Assembly: GCF_030867095.1 (NCBI RefSeq)
Contig: NC_081835.1
Coordinates: 20,406,501 to 20,470,500 of the forward strand
Direction: 5' to 3'
Source of the DNA: Alligator mississippiensis
Taxonomy: Eukaryota > Chordata > Crocodylia > Alligatoridae
Length of the DNA stretch: 64,000 nt
Shown piece after piece: positions 37,100 to 48,900 of this stretch. The notes under the pieces were generated by a model. The model searched no databases. It saw only the letters and a list, made by a program, of their open reading frames with translations, and had not been told where the DNA came from. Positions within the stretch are counted from its first letter, which is position 1; the number at the start of each line of letters is the position of its first letter. The position numbers were made by a program, and so were the translations under genes.

Positions 37100-37705
37100 C
37101 TTTAAAAAAAAGGGTTACTGGAATCAGAAAAGGTTTCAGAGAAGTGCAACCAAAATAATCAGGGCTATGAAGCAGCTGCTGTACTGGGAGAGACTGAAAA
37201 GGCTAGGACTCCTCAGTTTGGAAAGGTGGTGGCTGTCAGGGGATACAATAGAGGTCTATAAAATCATGGAGGGTGGGAATAAAGTGAATAGGGAGCTGTT
37301 ATACACCATGTCCCAGAATACTAGTACTGGGAGGAACCCACTGAAGTTCTAAATTATCAGAGCAGGATTTTTTTTTACACAGAGCACAGTTGCCATGTGT
37401 TGCTGCTACAAAAAGTTGTAGAGGCAAACAGCACAACTGGGTTCACAAAGGGATTAGACAAATTCATGGAGGGCAGGTCCACTGGAGCTATTAAACAGAA
37501 CAATCAAGGATGCATCATCTGACATTCCTAAACTAATGATGCTCGATTCCAGGGAAGGTATGACAGGATCACTCGAGACATGTCCCATTCATGTACTCTC
37601 CCTCTGAAGAGCCTTCTACTTGCTGCCGTCAGAAACAGGCTACTGGAGTAGGTGGACCATTGGACTAGGTGGACCATTGGACTAGGTGGACCTGCTATGT
37701 CACTT
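37100..37705 (+). mobile_element. CR1 LINE 3' fragment
   Basis: The plus strand encodes the end of a CR1 ORF2: RFQRSATKIIRAMKQLLYWE, then RLKRLGLLSLERWWLSGD. A CR1-type 3' UTR follows with GGGATTAGACAAATTCATGG and TTGGACTAGGTGGACC. It is 5'-truncated and shifted in frame. Its end lies just beyond the likely ABHD6 poly(A) site. Confidence 0.85.
37650..37692 (+). repeat. 17-bp tandem repeat, 2.5 units
   Basis: AGGTGGACCATTGGACT occurs twice and a half in the tail of the CR1 fragment. CR1 tails normally have this motif once. Confidence 0.9.
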
Positions 37706-37819
37706 GACATTATTACAATACCCAGGGTTCACAGACATTCAAAAGCCAGCCAACTCCCCCATCCATCTACATTCCCCCAGCCACCACCCTCTCCACCCCA
37801 AATAAAAGTTAATGTGTAC

Positions 37820-39733
37820 AGGGCTGTCCAAGTCATTTGAGTTTAATATTAACTGTTTGTGTCCTGTGCATACAGCAACCTGTGGAATCCTCACAACCAT
37901 GTGACAGCCAACATTTTTTGCCAGCTCTCACCACATAAAATGATCAGCCACCAAGTTAATTCCTGTAGTAGAAACAATGACCAAGCAATTAATCGAACAA
38001 CATATTTCTAATTTTCTAAAATAAAAAAAGAGAGAGAGGACTCTCCTCTAAAAAGAAGAGGCAGACTAGTAGTGGGGTTCAAATATATATACAGCTCAGA
38101 TCACACTGGAAAAGTTAGCTAAAAGGCAGCTTTTAGAAGTGGAAGCTTACAACATACAGTCTACCAGAGTCTTTAGTTTAGCAAGTGTCCGCTGTTGATG
38201 CCCAAGTGCAGTGTCCATAAGGGGGCCTGAGGGTGATAGCTGTAGTGACGTTCTCCCACACTTTCAGAAGACAACATGCTCATTGGCTCGCTACTAAACA
38301 GGGCCCAAGAACCAGATCCTCACCCAAGCCACACAGCTGGACTCACTGCATAGCTTGAATGAGCACCCAGCAGTTGACTTTGAAGACACAGCAACACACA
38401 CTGCATATCATAGGGGAGGGATGAATCAATACAAAAGTCAGTCTACACACCACAAAAAAGTGTGTCATGGGTAAGGAGACTCAACTAGTCTGGCTCTTTC
38501 ATCTTGATCCATGGTTTCATTTAGAGAAAAGTCACAAAGGGAAATCAGAGGTAAGTCGCCCAAAGGAAACGCTACTGAACTTGTACTTGTCTGCACCACT
38601 ACATTTTAAAACACCTTTTAAAATGAGATACAACACACCTGCTACCAACTCACATTGTACGAGTTTAGGAATTACAGGAGCCTGTACAGTACCTAGCTGT
38701 TAAGATGCTTATTTCATTTCACTTAGGTCTTATACTTGTTTGCAATGACATTTACCAGTCACAGAATTCACAGAATTCATTAAGAGACTCACTATTTACA
38801 TCAAAATATTCAGCAGCACGATAGAATAGAAAAGAGCTGAGATAAGAGCTCACCCTAGTGTTAACCTGAATTTGATCAGTCATGCTTCTATCTACAGGAT
38901 TATTGCTTGCTTAGGCCCCAAATCTAAAAAGAATAAATAGGTCTGGGAGTGTCTTTCCACTTGCTTTAACTGTTCTGAAACGTTCTCTGTAGTGCTGGTT
39001 GTTATATACAACAGAGGCTTAACATCAAAAGAAAAATATCCTCCACCAAAGAGAGGCCAAGCTGTAGAAGTACCTCATTATTCTGGACTGTTAAGGCAGC
39101 AAAATATCTATCTATACATAGGAATTGTTCAGGGACTAAAAAGTCCACCTACAATAAGTGTAAACATTTTGGGTACACAGTCATTTTACTTCTGCAAATT
39201 AGGTTGTGTGTGTGTGGCTTCCATTTTCTGCATAAGTCAGAGGCTAATGAGCTACAGAAACAGCACTTTAGCAAATGCCTGGAACATTAGAATTCTCTTA
39301 TAACAACTTATCATGCAATGCAATAGGTTCTAAAGAGCAGACATAGCTTAAATCACACTCTATGACATTTCCCCCTTCCATACTTCTTATATATCCTAAG
39401 TGAATGTCATTAACACCTATGTTCCAAGACGTTTACCATTACATAAGTTCACAGAACATGGGCTACAGAAAGAGTTTTTGGTGCATTCCATGGCTAGAAT
39501 TTTCTGATTTCAGCTCATTTTCTAATTTATGTATAAAAAAATGAAAATTGTTCTATGATCCCTTAGGTCACTGTGTGTTGAAAGCACTACAGATTTATGT
39601 ATCAATGATTCTGGCTTCCTCAGGGACTTTGGCACATTCACCCCACTTTGTACAAGATCCCTGAGAACTTATCAAAGCATCAGCACTTCACAACTCAAAA
39701 CAGCTTGTTCAGGTGCTCAGCTCTACATGAAGC
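37820..39733 (-). other. ABHD6: Probable ABHD6 3' untranslated region
   Basis: The sequence below the ABHD6 stop is AT-rich, has no recognised repeat down to about 37.8 kb, and has no convincing reading frame. Read on the minus strand, ATTAAA at 37847-37842 is a plausible poly(A) signal; I saw no AATAAA nearer the stop. A CR1 fragment lies just beyond. The end point is inferred. Confidence 0.4.
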
Positions 39734-39910
39734 TCAAGCGAGTTTTTTGCTGTTCTCTGCATTGTGCACCAAGGCTAAAAATTCTAAGATGAGCTTCGCA
39801 GTCTTCCTGGGCCTTTCCACTACCACCGAGTGTCCACAGTTTTCCAGAATATGCACATGACAGTCAGGAATGGAGTTCGCTAGAACATCTGCTCCAGATA
39901 CATCCAGGAC
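39734..39910 (-). CDS. ABHD6: ABHD6 terminal coding exon with catalytic histidine (residues 280-337)
   Basis: The exon starts after TTGCTTAG and runs 58 codons to a TGA at 39736-39734. It encodes [40 protein letters not shown] and [18 protein letters not shown]. The His in ENCGHS is residue 306, the catalytic base. The end matches the human C-terminus in length and in the NSKKL-type tail, so the stop is the normal one. Confidence 0.96.
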   Translation of the reverse strand, partial: VLDVSGADVLANSIPDCHVHILENCGHSVVVERPRKTAKLILEFLALVHNAENSKKLA

Positions 39911-42900
39911 CTAAGCAACAGAAAAAAAGACACCAGTGAACATTCAAAGATAGTCTAATCAAAACTTACGGACTCTTCTGGGACCCTGCTTGGGCACCTG
40001 GCAGGTTTTACACATCCAAGTGGGATACCTGGTCACTCCAAACTGCCTTTCTTTCCCACCTCAGATTCTGAGGAGCAGCTCACAGAACTATCCATGGCTT
40101 CTCCTATGTGGTTTCCACCATCTTTACAAGCCATGCTCCGTAGTGGAAATAATCCAGGCAGCGCCATATAAAACTATACTGGTTACAATCCTGTTTAAGC
40201 CTTGCTGGTGCTGTCAAGGCAGCAGGCAGATAGGTATATATTACACAAAATCATACCGCTCCCCCATCCCAGACCAGTTTGTAACCACTCTTCTAACATG
40301 GCTTAAAGACCAGGGGAAAAACTGTGTTCATGTATTATTCAGGGAAAGCATTCCAGGACTGGCAGTAAGCGCTCAGAGAGCACTATTCTGCATCCACCGA
40401 AAGGTGAAGCTGATCATTCCCACCACAAACCCACTCACACTGATTCCTTACTTGAGCCCCTTCTCTGCTCTCCTCCCAGTTCCTTTGTCACTGAGTCTCC
40501 CCGCCACTTCACAGGATCCACAAGTCCAGAAATAGATATGACACTGGACAATATCAGCACATGCAGATACAGCCCTCTCTAGCCCCTGCTGGTTGCAGAT
40601 CTCATCAACATCTTATGGCAACCCTAGGCAGAATGCAAGCCCAGCTCCTTTCTCATCTGCTATCAGCATGAGCTCCAAAAGCACCTTCTCCCATGGATGC
40701 TGTGGCATCTCTCCCCACAGGGGCATCTGCTCCCCATCTTGCTAAGACATCCTGGAAAGTGGCATTAGGACTGTATGAAGAACCCTCTGCAGGTGGCCAA
40801 AAGTGAGGAAGCCAGCCTGGATGAGAAGGATCCTAACCTAGATGGAAATGATTCCAATGGCAAATGCAGACTAAGATGGGAAGGCATCAGAGCCCCAGCC
40901 CATAGAAGACCGTCATGATGGGTCCTTTCCCTAGTGACATACCAATGTCTCTCAAGCTCACTACTCCCTTTATTTTAGATCCAGGCTTTAGATCCACATG
41001 GCTCCGAGTCACCCATCAGTTCTGTTCCGTGTTACTCCTCCCCCAGGATATGGTTCCCAGTTCCTTCACCCATCTGCTCAGGAATGCTCTAAGCCAGCCT
41101 TGCACCCCAAGACTATCTGGGGGCCTGCACAGCTCTTCATTCAAGTTAGGGCAGCCTCATAATTGTGCTAGCCCAAGCCCTGCTTCGCAAGGCTCTTTAC
41201 ATGCTGTGAAAAGCAGAAGGCAGAGAGCACAAGGGCCCTTGGGTGGGACCAGGCCAGCAACTCCATCCTGGCATGGGAGTCCCCTAAGCAGGAGGCATTC
41301 CCTGCCACCTTTCTGCCAACAGAGCAGCTTGCTGGAGCCATGGCACAGGGAGAAGCACTACTTCCCCACAGCTCCCCCCAACTCCCTCCTCAGCTCTGGT
41401 TCTCCTCTCTTTACCCACACACATCTCTATCTGCTTCAGCCCTCCCTATTCCTCCCTCCTTTACATCCCCTTGCTCTGCTCTCCATCTTGTGCCTTTCTT
41501 TCTGCCGCCCACCCATGGAACAACAACTCTCTCGTTGCCACGACAACTCCTCATTTGCCTTGAAATTCCTCTCCCAAGCCCGTGTCTCTCAAGGAGCTTT
41601 GCATCCCTCACTTCAGCTGCAACTGCTCCCTCTCCACTGACAACCACATGAAGGGGATCAGAGCTCTTGGTAGCCAACGCTCCATCCTGATCTGCTCTCC
41701 CTGCCATCTCCCCTTCCCTCCCATCCATCCCCTGCTACCACCCCTCAGAGACAGTACCACCTAGCTGAGCTGACTGTGCCCTGGGGCAGATGGGGACCTT
41801 GCATGCTTGCGACTGGTCTGGAAAACACTGGGCATGTCAGGACAGCCAGGTAAATCAATCCTGAACTAACACGACATTCCTCTTGCTAGGTGCTATCTGC
41901 TGTGTGTGCTCATGCTGCATCCACACAGTTGGGAACAGCCACAAGCCTCATGAAAGCGCACAGACATCAGAGTGGGAATAAGTACCTGGTCTTGTTTTCC
42001 CCAGATGACCTGCGTCGGGGCTTTGATCTTCCTCATGTTCTCGTGAAGCTTGTATACGGACTTCTCATTGACAATTTCCAAGAACACTTTTCAACAGGAA
42101 AGAGGCATTAGTCTGACATGTGGAATTCACTCTATTCAGTGCTAAGCCATCAGCAGGCCAAATCACATCGCACCGCGCTGCACCGCTCCTCCAGCAGGCT
42201 CCCTGAGACCTTAAGGAGGGGACCTGCCCCAATAAAGGAGGCCTTGGCAGGGCTGGGGGGAAGGAACTAGAGCAGGACAAAAGCCTGCAGGGCTCACCTT
42301 GCAGTGGCTCCTTTCCACTCTATCCAGGAGGGAGTCAGTGCTCACCCCACTGCAGAACCACACCGAGGGCTTGCTTATGAACTTCCCCTGTATCCCTCCC
42401 TGGGAGGCCAAGGATCCTTTGGGCTCCACCATGGCAAGACTTGCCCTTGGCCCCACCAGCATCAATTAAAGCTAACTGATGATTAAAAATACCTTAAAAT
42501 AGCCAGGGGAAGATGTGTCCACACCAGCCAAGGTGGAGGGAGCTGCTATCCTAAGCCTGGGAGATGCAGTACAACCCCTGTAGCTTCCTCTCATTCTCTT
42601 GCCCACTCCACCACCCCTCCCCCTCCACCCATTACTTCATCCTCCAGGGGAGTAACAATGGCTCATGAACATGAGAGCAGTGGGAGCAATCCAAGAAGAG
42701 GAGCCAGGGCTTGGGAAAGCTTGGCCCCAAGGAACTTGGAAAAAGCTTTGGCAGGACTGTTCTGGAGTTACTGCTTGCTTAACAGAAGAGGCCCAGGGCT
42801 GCAGCTGAAGGAGTGACCTCTGGGACATGCATCGCTCACTGGAGTTAGCCCTGTCAGCTCACATGACTGCAGGAGGGGGGCTGGGGCACAGAAGAGCATC

Positions 42901-45900
42901 TGGAGTCACCATTCAGAGGGCAGGGAGGAGCACATGTGTCCTACGTTCCCTCTCAGCACTGCCCCAGCCTCTCCACCTCTGGCAGAGATCCCCCACCGTG
43001 AAGTATCCTCTGCAGGGAAGCCCTGGTGGCGAAGTAACTAAGCCTCCATTGTGCAGGGCAGCAGAGGAGGATGGATCTGAACCCAGACTGAGCCCTTTGG
43101 ATGCCAATCGCAGACACAAACCCAAGAGAGCTTGTGGCGGGCACTAAGGGGCAGACCTCTCCCACTTACATTTGCGGTAGAATTCATTGTGGGGGATGCG
43201 GACGTCGACAAGGCCCTGCAGAATCTGTAAGGAAACAGAAGCACATCAGGGCAGCTGACAGGACACACCACATGCAGCCAGCGTAGGGCTGGGCTGGGGA
43301 GCCAGCATAGGGAGCAGTTTCCAAGGACAAAGGATGGGTCTGCAGGGATGGCTCATCCTCAGCACGCAAATGCTGCTCCCTCCAGTCCTCCTGCCCGTTA
43401 CATAATGTGAGGTTTTGTGATACATTTCCAGGCTGTTGCAGTAATAAAGAAATGAGGCTGCTTCGATGCTGCAGAGCAAGACAACAGCAAATGAGTTGTA
43501 CAAGCTCTAACCCCTCGTAAAGGGGCTGCTGGCCCACAGGACAAAGTGCCTTTTTATGCTGGGAAACCAAAATGTTCCATCAAGCCAGATGGGTGCTCTG
43601 AGCAGGCTGCCTTCACCGTTATTGCTAATATAACATTTCCCCTTGGTGTTACTTTACATTTTCTCTTAGCCGATAATCTACTCATCCCAGACTTCCTAAG
43701 GAAAATCAGCGTAATGGCGAACCTATTGCCAAGTTCCTCTCGCCTCACAATGGAGCAATTAACATTTCCTTTACACTTGCTAAAAAATGAACAAATAAGT
43801 AATCCTCTTCCATGCTGGATAAAACTTGTTGTGTTTATTTAGCGTTTCCTGCTATCTATCTTTGCTAAAAGGACCCAGAGACTTCCCAACCAACTGCCAG
43901 AGAATTTCAAAGTCTTCAGCATGGAAATATCAGGTTGGTCATGCTGGAAAAAAAGACTGGGAAAGCCAAGATTAAGGGGAAAGTGCAAATGCAAGGATTA
44001 CTGGGTGAAGTCCTCTGCTCTGCACATAGGAGTGGTCAGACTAGATGATCAAAGAGGTCCCTTCTAACTTTACACTTCAGAGACATTAGCAACCTTAGAA
44101 AAATATTCCCCTCCTATCCACCATTCTTGCTGCTAAGAGGAATAACACTGCCAAGGATGGAACCACTGCAAAGGCAAAAGAGAAAACCTAGGCCCAGCTT
44201 CAGGAACACCCAAGTCATTCCACCAGCAAGAGCTTCTGCAAAAAAGTTACTTATAAAATTGGTTTTATTTCTATACAGAAACCTCCCAACGTTTCTATGA
44301 AGTCAAAAAGGGAAGTGACCTTTAATATCCGTAAAAACCTTTATCAAAATGACAGGGAAGTCAGAACGAATGAGCCGGCTTCCATTACTGCTCTTCCCAA
44401 TTCAATAAAATGAAATTAGTCATAAATAATGAGCCCCTTTGTCCTAGAGATTCAATTTCATAGGTGCTCAAAATGCAGAGGAACAGATATAACAGTGAAG
44501 CCTTCTAAAATTAATTCAGGATACAAGGGGAGGTTGGGTTCTGTCAGAAGTCTCACCTTGACCCACCCCACCTTGTTAGGCTTTTGGTTTCTTGCCTGGA
44601 GCATGAAGACCAAATGTCACAGGTTCTCTTGCAGCATATACTCCGAGGTATACTTTGCCTAGGGTCACACAAGAAGGTACCAAAGCTCGTCTTGTTTAGA
44701 CAGAACTGCAGCACTGAGTTTGAACCAACATAAAACCAGATTTCTTGCCTTCAAGGATAGTTTCAGACTCTGTTTGAGGGGACCACCATGGTCCCCACCT
44801 GGTCAAGGTTCTCTCTTCCATCCTCTATAAGTAGTCATCCTATGCAGAGAATTACAAAAGCCAGGCTGCAGCTCACAACATGGGCTTCTCAGTTCCATCA
44901 CCAATGACACCACAGTTGAGTTTAAAATCCTGTTGTTCTGGGAGGAAAAAAAGAGATTTCCCTCTGAATGTGTTTTCTGGCTCATGTCCCCTCCTGGCCA
45001 AGCCTGTAGTGATTGAAGGAGGTTAATAGGTGAGGATTTCTTACTTGTTGGGGTACTTTAAAGCGAACATAAGAACAAAGTTTGAGCATCTCAGCCATTT
45101 CTTCAGGGGTTGATGGAATTAAAGGAATCCTGTCAATGCCCTCCGACTCTTTCAGCTCCCGCAAAAACTTACGGAATTTGTTATCCGTTGGATATGGCAG
45201 ACCTGAGTAAAATGAACAAGACACATACCCACGTGTTAAAATTCAGAAGCAATAACAGCACAATGCAGTCTAAAGTGACAGCACTCATGTTTGTGTCTAG
45301 AGGAGACATCCTCTACATAAAGCCTCTTCTGCGTGTACTGTACATGTGACGCTATACTAGCCTCAACCTCATCACAATGCACAAATGCACCTTATTGCCG
45401 GGATTCTGGAGGAAGATGAAACTTCCTACAAAGTCCCACAATGCTTAAGATGAAACAGAATACAGATGTGTTAACGAAGATCCCATTCTGCCATGCCACC
45501 TCCTTGCTAGACCTGTACCATGGGAGCTCCTCACAAGTACAGCCTGTCAGCTTTGCCAAACTGCCTGAGAAGCGAACACGTGGGAACTGAAACCAGACAA
45601 CCTTTGTAATTTGACAATTAAACCGAGGTTCTGCTCTCCATCTTTTGAGCAGACTTTCAGATGTTCCCTTCTCTAACTTTGTAGACCATTTTCCATAATA
45701 AGGTACCTGTCAAAAGAACCATAGTGTTCATGTGATGGACACTGTCTCTTCCACAAGCTCCCCAGGTTACCTCCTTTTATACACAGTGAATCCCATACCC
45801 AATTTCATCCATGAAGTTAGAACCACGGTGATGGCAATGCAGGGACAATATTCCTGCTGAATAGTCCTGAAAGGGACTAACAGGGGGAAACTCCCTTACC

Positions 45901-48900
45901 CATGTCAGAGGTTAATGTCTATGGCCTAACCCCCTGCACGCTTTTTTTTTCAAACCAAAAAAGAAAATAAAGTCCCCACTTATAATATTTACCAAATAAT
46001 GTCCCAGTTCTCCCTTCTCACCACTGCTTCTGGGTGCCAAATGCCTCCCAAAGACTAGACAGAGAAATTGTCAACTTAGTCAAACCCAAGAGCCTTTGAG
46101 GCACTAAAGATACATTCCACGGGAGAAGACAAAAACAGCAGCAGGAAAGCCTATGTATTCAGTTGAGGGCATGGAAGGAGAAAAGGAGAGTAAGAGCCTG
46201 TGAGGTATAGGGAAGGTCAAGATAGACATTGTTAAGTACTTTAGGTACATCATGCACAGAAACCTGATAGGTGGAACAGCTATGCCACACACGGCGAGTG
46301 GCTGGAATGCCCGATCACAGGCAGGGAAGGCTGTTTGCGTTTTGCTTTCTGTTTTTTTAATTCCTTCTATTTTTTAAATAGCTCAAAATGCAGCAACATC
46401 CAGAACCTCCACTAATGATGCTGCAGCCACAGCAGCCTATACCCCAAAATGAAATGTCAGACAGGGCATATCCAAAGCACCCAGACTCTTGCTTACTACC
46501 CATATATTTTGTGGTCATACACGTCTAAACAAAAAAAGCAACAAAAAAACCAGCAATGAGCTTTGCATAGAAAATGCAGAATCAATGGCATGAAATGTTC
46601 TTTTGGAAGGTGAGAAGTCAGGATTTAAACATTTTTTTGCATATGCTTGCAACCAGCTCTACGTCAGACCTCTTCGGTACAATCAACAAGTCACATATTG
46701 GGGAAATATCGGATGATTTAGCCAGAACCTCTCCTATATTAGACGCCCAACACACAGACTTATTTCCATTCCTTTCTTTCTCTGGAGCAGACAGGTGGTA
46801 ACCAGGTAGCATTCCTCTTTGCCTCAATATTTATTTTTTGTCTAGAATCTTTACTTTATTGGCTGGGAAAGGGATGCAACAGCTGTTATGCCGAAACATA
46901 TAACAGCAGTTATAACAAAGCTCCCGCTGCACAGAGAACACCCCGCTCAGATTCGCGCCCATTTGCAGCATTCAAAATCTAGGCTTATACTGAACATTTT
47001 GGCCAGCTACCAGGATAGGAAATGAAGGTAGCAAAACACAATGTTCTATATACACCAGGTATTTCATACATTGCACTTATTAAGGTTTTTTAACGTCATG
47101 ATCTCCAAACAGATGGAGCTGAGGAGTGGTCTTTGTAACACATTTGGGCAGAATCAACTAAACAGTCTTACCCTCTAGGCATTCAGAATGCACAGGAACT
47201 GGTTCTCATCCTCACTGATGCTGCCCTACACCACTCTGGGCCTGTAAAGCTGTTCTCAAGCAGTGGAAGTGGACTCTATGCCTGCTTTGAGGCACTTTTA
47301 CACTACCAGAGAGGTGCAGAGAGGTCTTACCCTAAGTGAAAACCAGATCAGAAGGGATGGGACAGCCGGACTGAATTCCCTTGTACGTTTTCAACAGAAG
47401 TTTCTTGTCATGTCACTTCAGATTAAGGTGACTATATGTCCTGGTCTGGCCAGGGCAGTCCTGGATTTCGGAGGTTGGTCCTAGCCAGCCAGTGAAAATT
47501 AAAAAGAGCACCCCAGGCACGGAGGCAGAACAGCAGGAGCTATGAAATAGGAGCTCTGGCAGGCAGCAAAATTGCCCTAAAATAGGTTAGCTTGATTAGT
47601 GGAATGACAGTTAATACTAACTGTTACTTCACAGGGGACTGTTAACACCTATGATTTCATAGACATTAAGGCTGGAAGGGACCTTGGAAGATCATCGAGT
47701 CCAGCCCCCAAAGCAAAGCGCACTGGGTCACTAACAGGCCAGTGACTCCCTACAGCAGCAGAAGAGACGGGGTCCTGGATTTCACATTGTCCCATATGGT
47801 CAGCCTACTTCAGATCCTCCCTTGACCTTCCACTTTCCTTCATCTCAGCTGCTCCTGTGCAAGCCATATGGCTCTGAGAGTCTCTCATTTAGAGCAGAGA
47901 AGCTGGGTTAGACTCTCCTGAGGTGCCCAACAATTAATATTGGCCTGTTGGCAGTAAGTGTCACCTTCAGACTCTGCTACAATCCATGATGAATTTTAAG
48001 TCAATGCTGTGACATGATGAAGATAAAAACAAAAGGGCACATTTAAAGATATATTGCTTGCATACCCATTCCCAAAATAGGCAAAGATTGTTTGGTAAAA
48101 TTCCCCAGGAAACTCATTCTGATTACAGCGGTAATCCTAAAATTAAGCCCTGTGCAAGTTTTGAAGATGGAAGGAACACACTTGAGATGTTAGTTACATC
48201 CAAATATGTACAGCAGCTCCCCAGAACAGCTGCAACTTGCTGATCTGTAAAAGCCAGCGATGATCTAGAGTTGTCTTTGCTGGAACTGTAGATCCTAGTT
48301 CACTTTTCTAGTCCCTTCTCCTATCTGCCCTGCCACCCTTACAATGGAAGGCAAAGCTACTCTACCTGGAAGATGGTTTCTCAGAAAACCCCACCTTGGC
48401 GTAACACAAGCTCTAAGGATGTATAAAGCAAAGATACTGCCATCTCTTCTCTTCCTCTGCAGGAGTCACCTTCTTTACTTTCCAAATTCCTCACCCAGAA
48501 CATCCATTGCAAACGCTCCATTTTCACAACAGTTCACCACTCAAGGACAAAATCCACAACTGAGTTTCTTTAGAAACAGAGACGGCATTTTTTCAGCTAA
48601 CACTGAGCAGCACAAGCACAAAGGAATGCACTATTCTGTACATACATCAGTAACAAGTTAATTAAAAAATAAATAAAACCACCTTGACACTGAGGCCAAA
48701 CATGGAAAGGTTACCCTGCAGGGAGCTTAGCAGAGAAAGCCACAAAAAAGGCTGCTTAGGATGGAGACTAGAATGTAGCTTTTGCTGGGTTTATGTCATG
48801 GTCTATGTAATCAAGTGCTCTGTTTCAGGAGCTCATGTACTGTTCAAGCAGATTTGCTAACTACTGTGATGGAATATCTAAACCGGGTTCTAGAGTCTTA

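Noticed and set aside
40915-41640. A 241-codon plus-strand reading frame
   Set aside because: It lies in a pyrimidine-rich stretch of an ABHD6 intron, encodes a Ser/Pro/Leu-biased string with no domain, and is matched by similar frames on the other strand.
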